Origin: Zygnema cylindricum
Lineage: Eukaryota > Streptophyta > Zygnematophyceae > Zygnematales > Zygnemataceae
Assembly (NCBI GenBank): GCA_037447655.1
Contig: JBBHKE010000745.1
Span: 105,001-169,000 of the forward strand
Length of the DNA stretch: 64,000 nt
Direction: 5' to 3'
The notes under the pieces were generated by a model. That model saw nothing but the letters and a program-made list of their open reading frames with translations, was not told where the DNA came from and did no database searches. Positions 63,520-64,000 of the stretch are shown here, in pieces. Each line of letters opens with the position of its first letter. Positions within the stretch are counted from its first letter, which is position 1. Position numbers and translations under genes: made by a program.

Positions 63520-63808
63520 ATAAATTAAAAAGCACGATGGTAAACCATCTGAGTCTTGGGGTACAAAAGGGGTGGCATAACCAACACTGAAAAACAACAA
63601 TAAAAAACAAAAAGAGCGACAAGAACCCACCCTAAAAAAAGGAAGCAACAACAAGGAAAATAAAAGCACCCTAACTCAAAATGAAAAGCACAGCAACTCA
63701 CAAAAACAAAAATACAAACCCCAACCCCAACCCTAACTCAATTAAATATCTACGAAAAACAACCCCGTAAGTCCCCCCAGCCCGGGGTGAAGTTCCATCA
63801 AGCGAACA
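63520..63808 (-). mobile_element. LINE 3' tail fragment
   Basis: On the minus strand GGGGGACTTACGGGGTTG ... GTTTTTCAGTGTTGG ... AGATGGTTTACCATCGTGC, TTTTTAATTTATCC parallels 25120-25375 and 48931-49193. The hairpin GATGGTTTACCATC is present before the end. Confidence 0.75.
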
Positions 63809-64000
63809 GTGGCGTAGTTTACAGAAATCAGCGACTCTCCGTACCAAATTGTACCGCCCATTTTGTTTTTATACGAAAAATAACATTACAGAGAATCTCG
63901 CCAATAATCTCCAAAGTTCTTGGTGGTAATAATGGCCGTCGGATGTTCATCTCTGAAGAGTTCGAGTTCGCTTCAATTTTCTCTGTAACTGTCAACCCAC
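63809..64000. other. Window end, nothing recognised
   Basis: GGTAATAATGGCCGTCGG and GAGTTCGCTTCA resemble 45410-45455, the right part of the unidentified insertion in the copia element. Confidence 0.4.

Overview
The window is a TE-rich piece of a nuclear genome with interrupted genes. It is most likely from the plant/green-algal lineage, though the exact group cannot be named. Support comes from GT-AG introns in several genes, a SOUL haem-binding protein and a REI1/ZNF622-type ribosome-biogenesis factor with plant-like sequence, Ty1/copia elements, CCCTAAA/telo-box-like motifs and CT-rich leaders. There are no prokaryotic features and no convincing tRNA or rRNA gene. One assembly gap (N) lies at 5666-6487.

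Layout. 1-7 kb holds hAT-like non-autonomous elements, minisatellites, a decayed copia gag with a SINE in it, and the gap. 7.5-19.4 kb is the gene-bearing part: a REI1-like gene (minus, C-terminal exons not found), exon 1 of a SOUL gene (plus, later exons not found), a five-exon coiled-coil gene (minus) and a less certain coiled-coil gene (plus). 19.5-26 kb is a dispersed repeat followed by a broken non-LTR retrotransposon with an N-terminal zinc finger, reverse transcriptase and a C-terminal restriction-like endonuclease, then long polypurine tracts. 28-36 kb and 50.6-60 kb carry a dispersed family of single-exon F-box/LRR-like genes: three intact (28.2-29.6, 53.7-55.1, 58.4-59.7 kb), two pseudogenes (34.3-35.7, 50.7-52.0 kb) and two 5' fragments (25.4 and 48.9 kb). 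37-48 kb has a truncated copia element and a nearly full-length but mutated copia element with LTRs, itself invaded by an unidentified sequence and a SINE. The rest is MITEs, dispersed repeats and retroelement tails.

Two themes stand out. First, sequence around real splice sites has been copied in tandem inside introns. The SOUL gene has five copies of its exon-1/intron-1 boundary at about 110-bp spacing, three of them shaped like in-frame 12-nt microexons with their own T-tract/AG and GT. The REI1-like gene has four copies of its exon-3 donor and four of its exon-2 acceptor region. Both coiled-coil genes have tandem arrays next to exons. Second, the window contains its own proof of transposition: several non-autonomous DNA elements have exact 8-bp or TA target-site duplications, and matching unoccupied sites lie elsewhere in the same 64 kb.

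The F-box/LRR copies share a promoter block with one or two TGACGTGAC-type motifs just before the start codon. They sit in duplicated segments of several kilobases, in both orientations, that include older MITE insertions, so the family has grown by segmental duplication together with its repeats.
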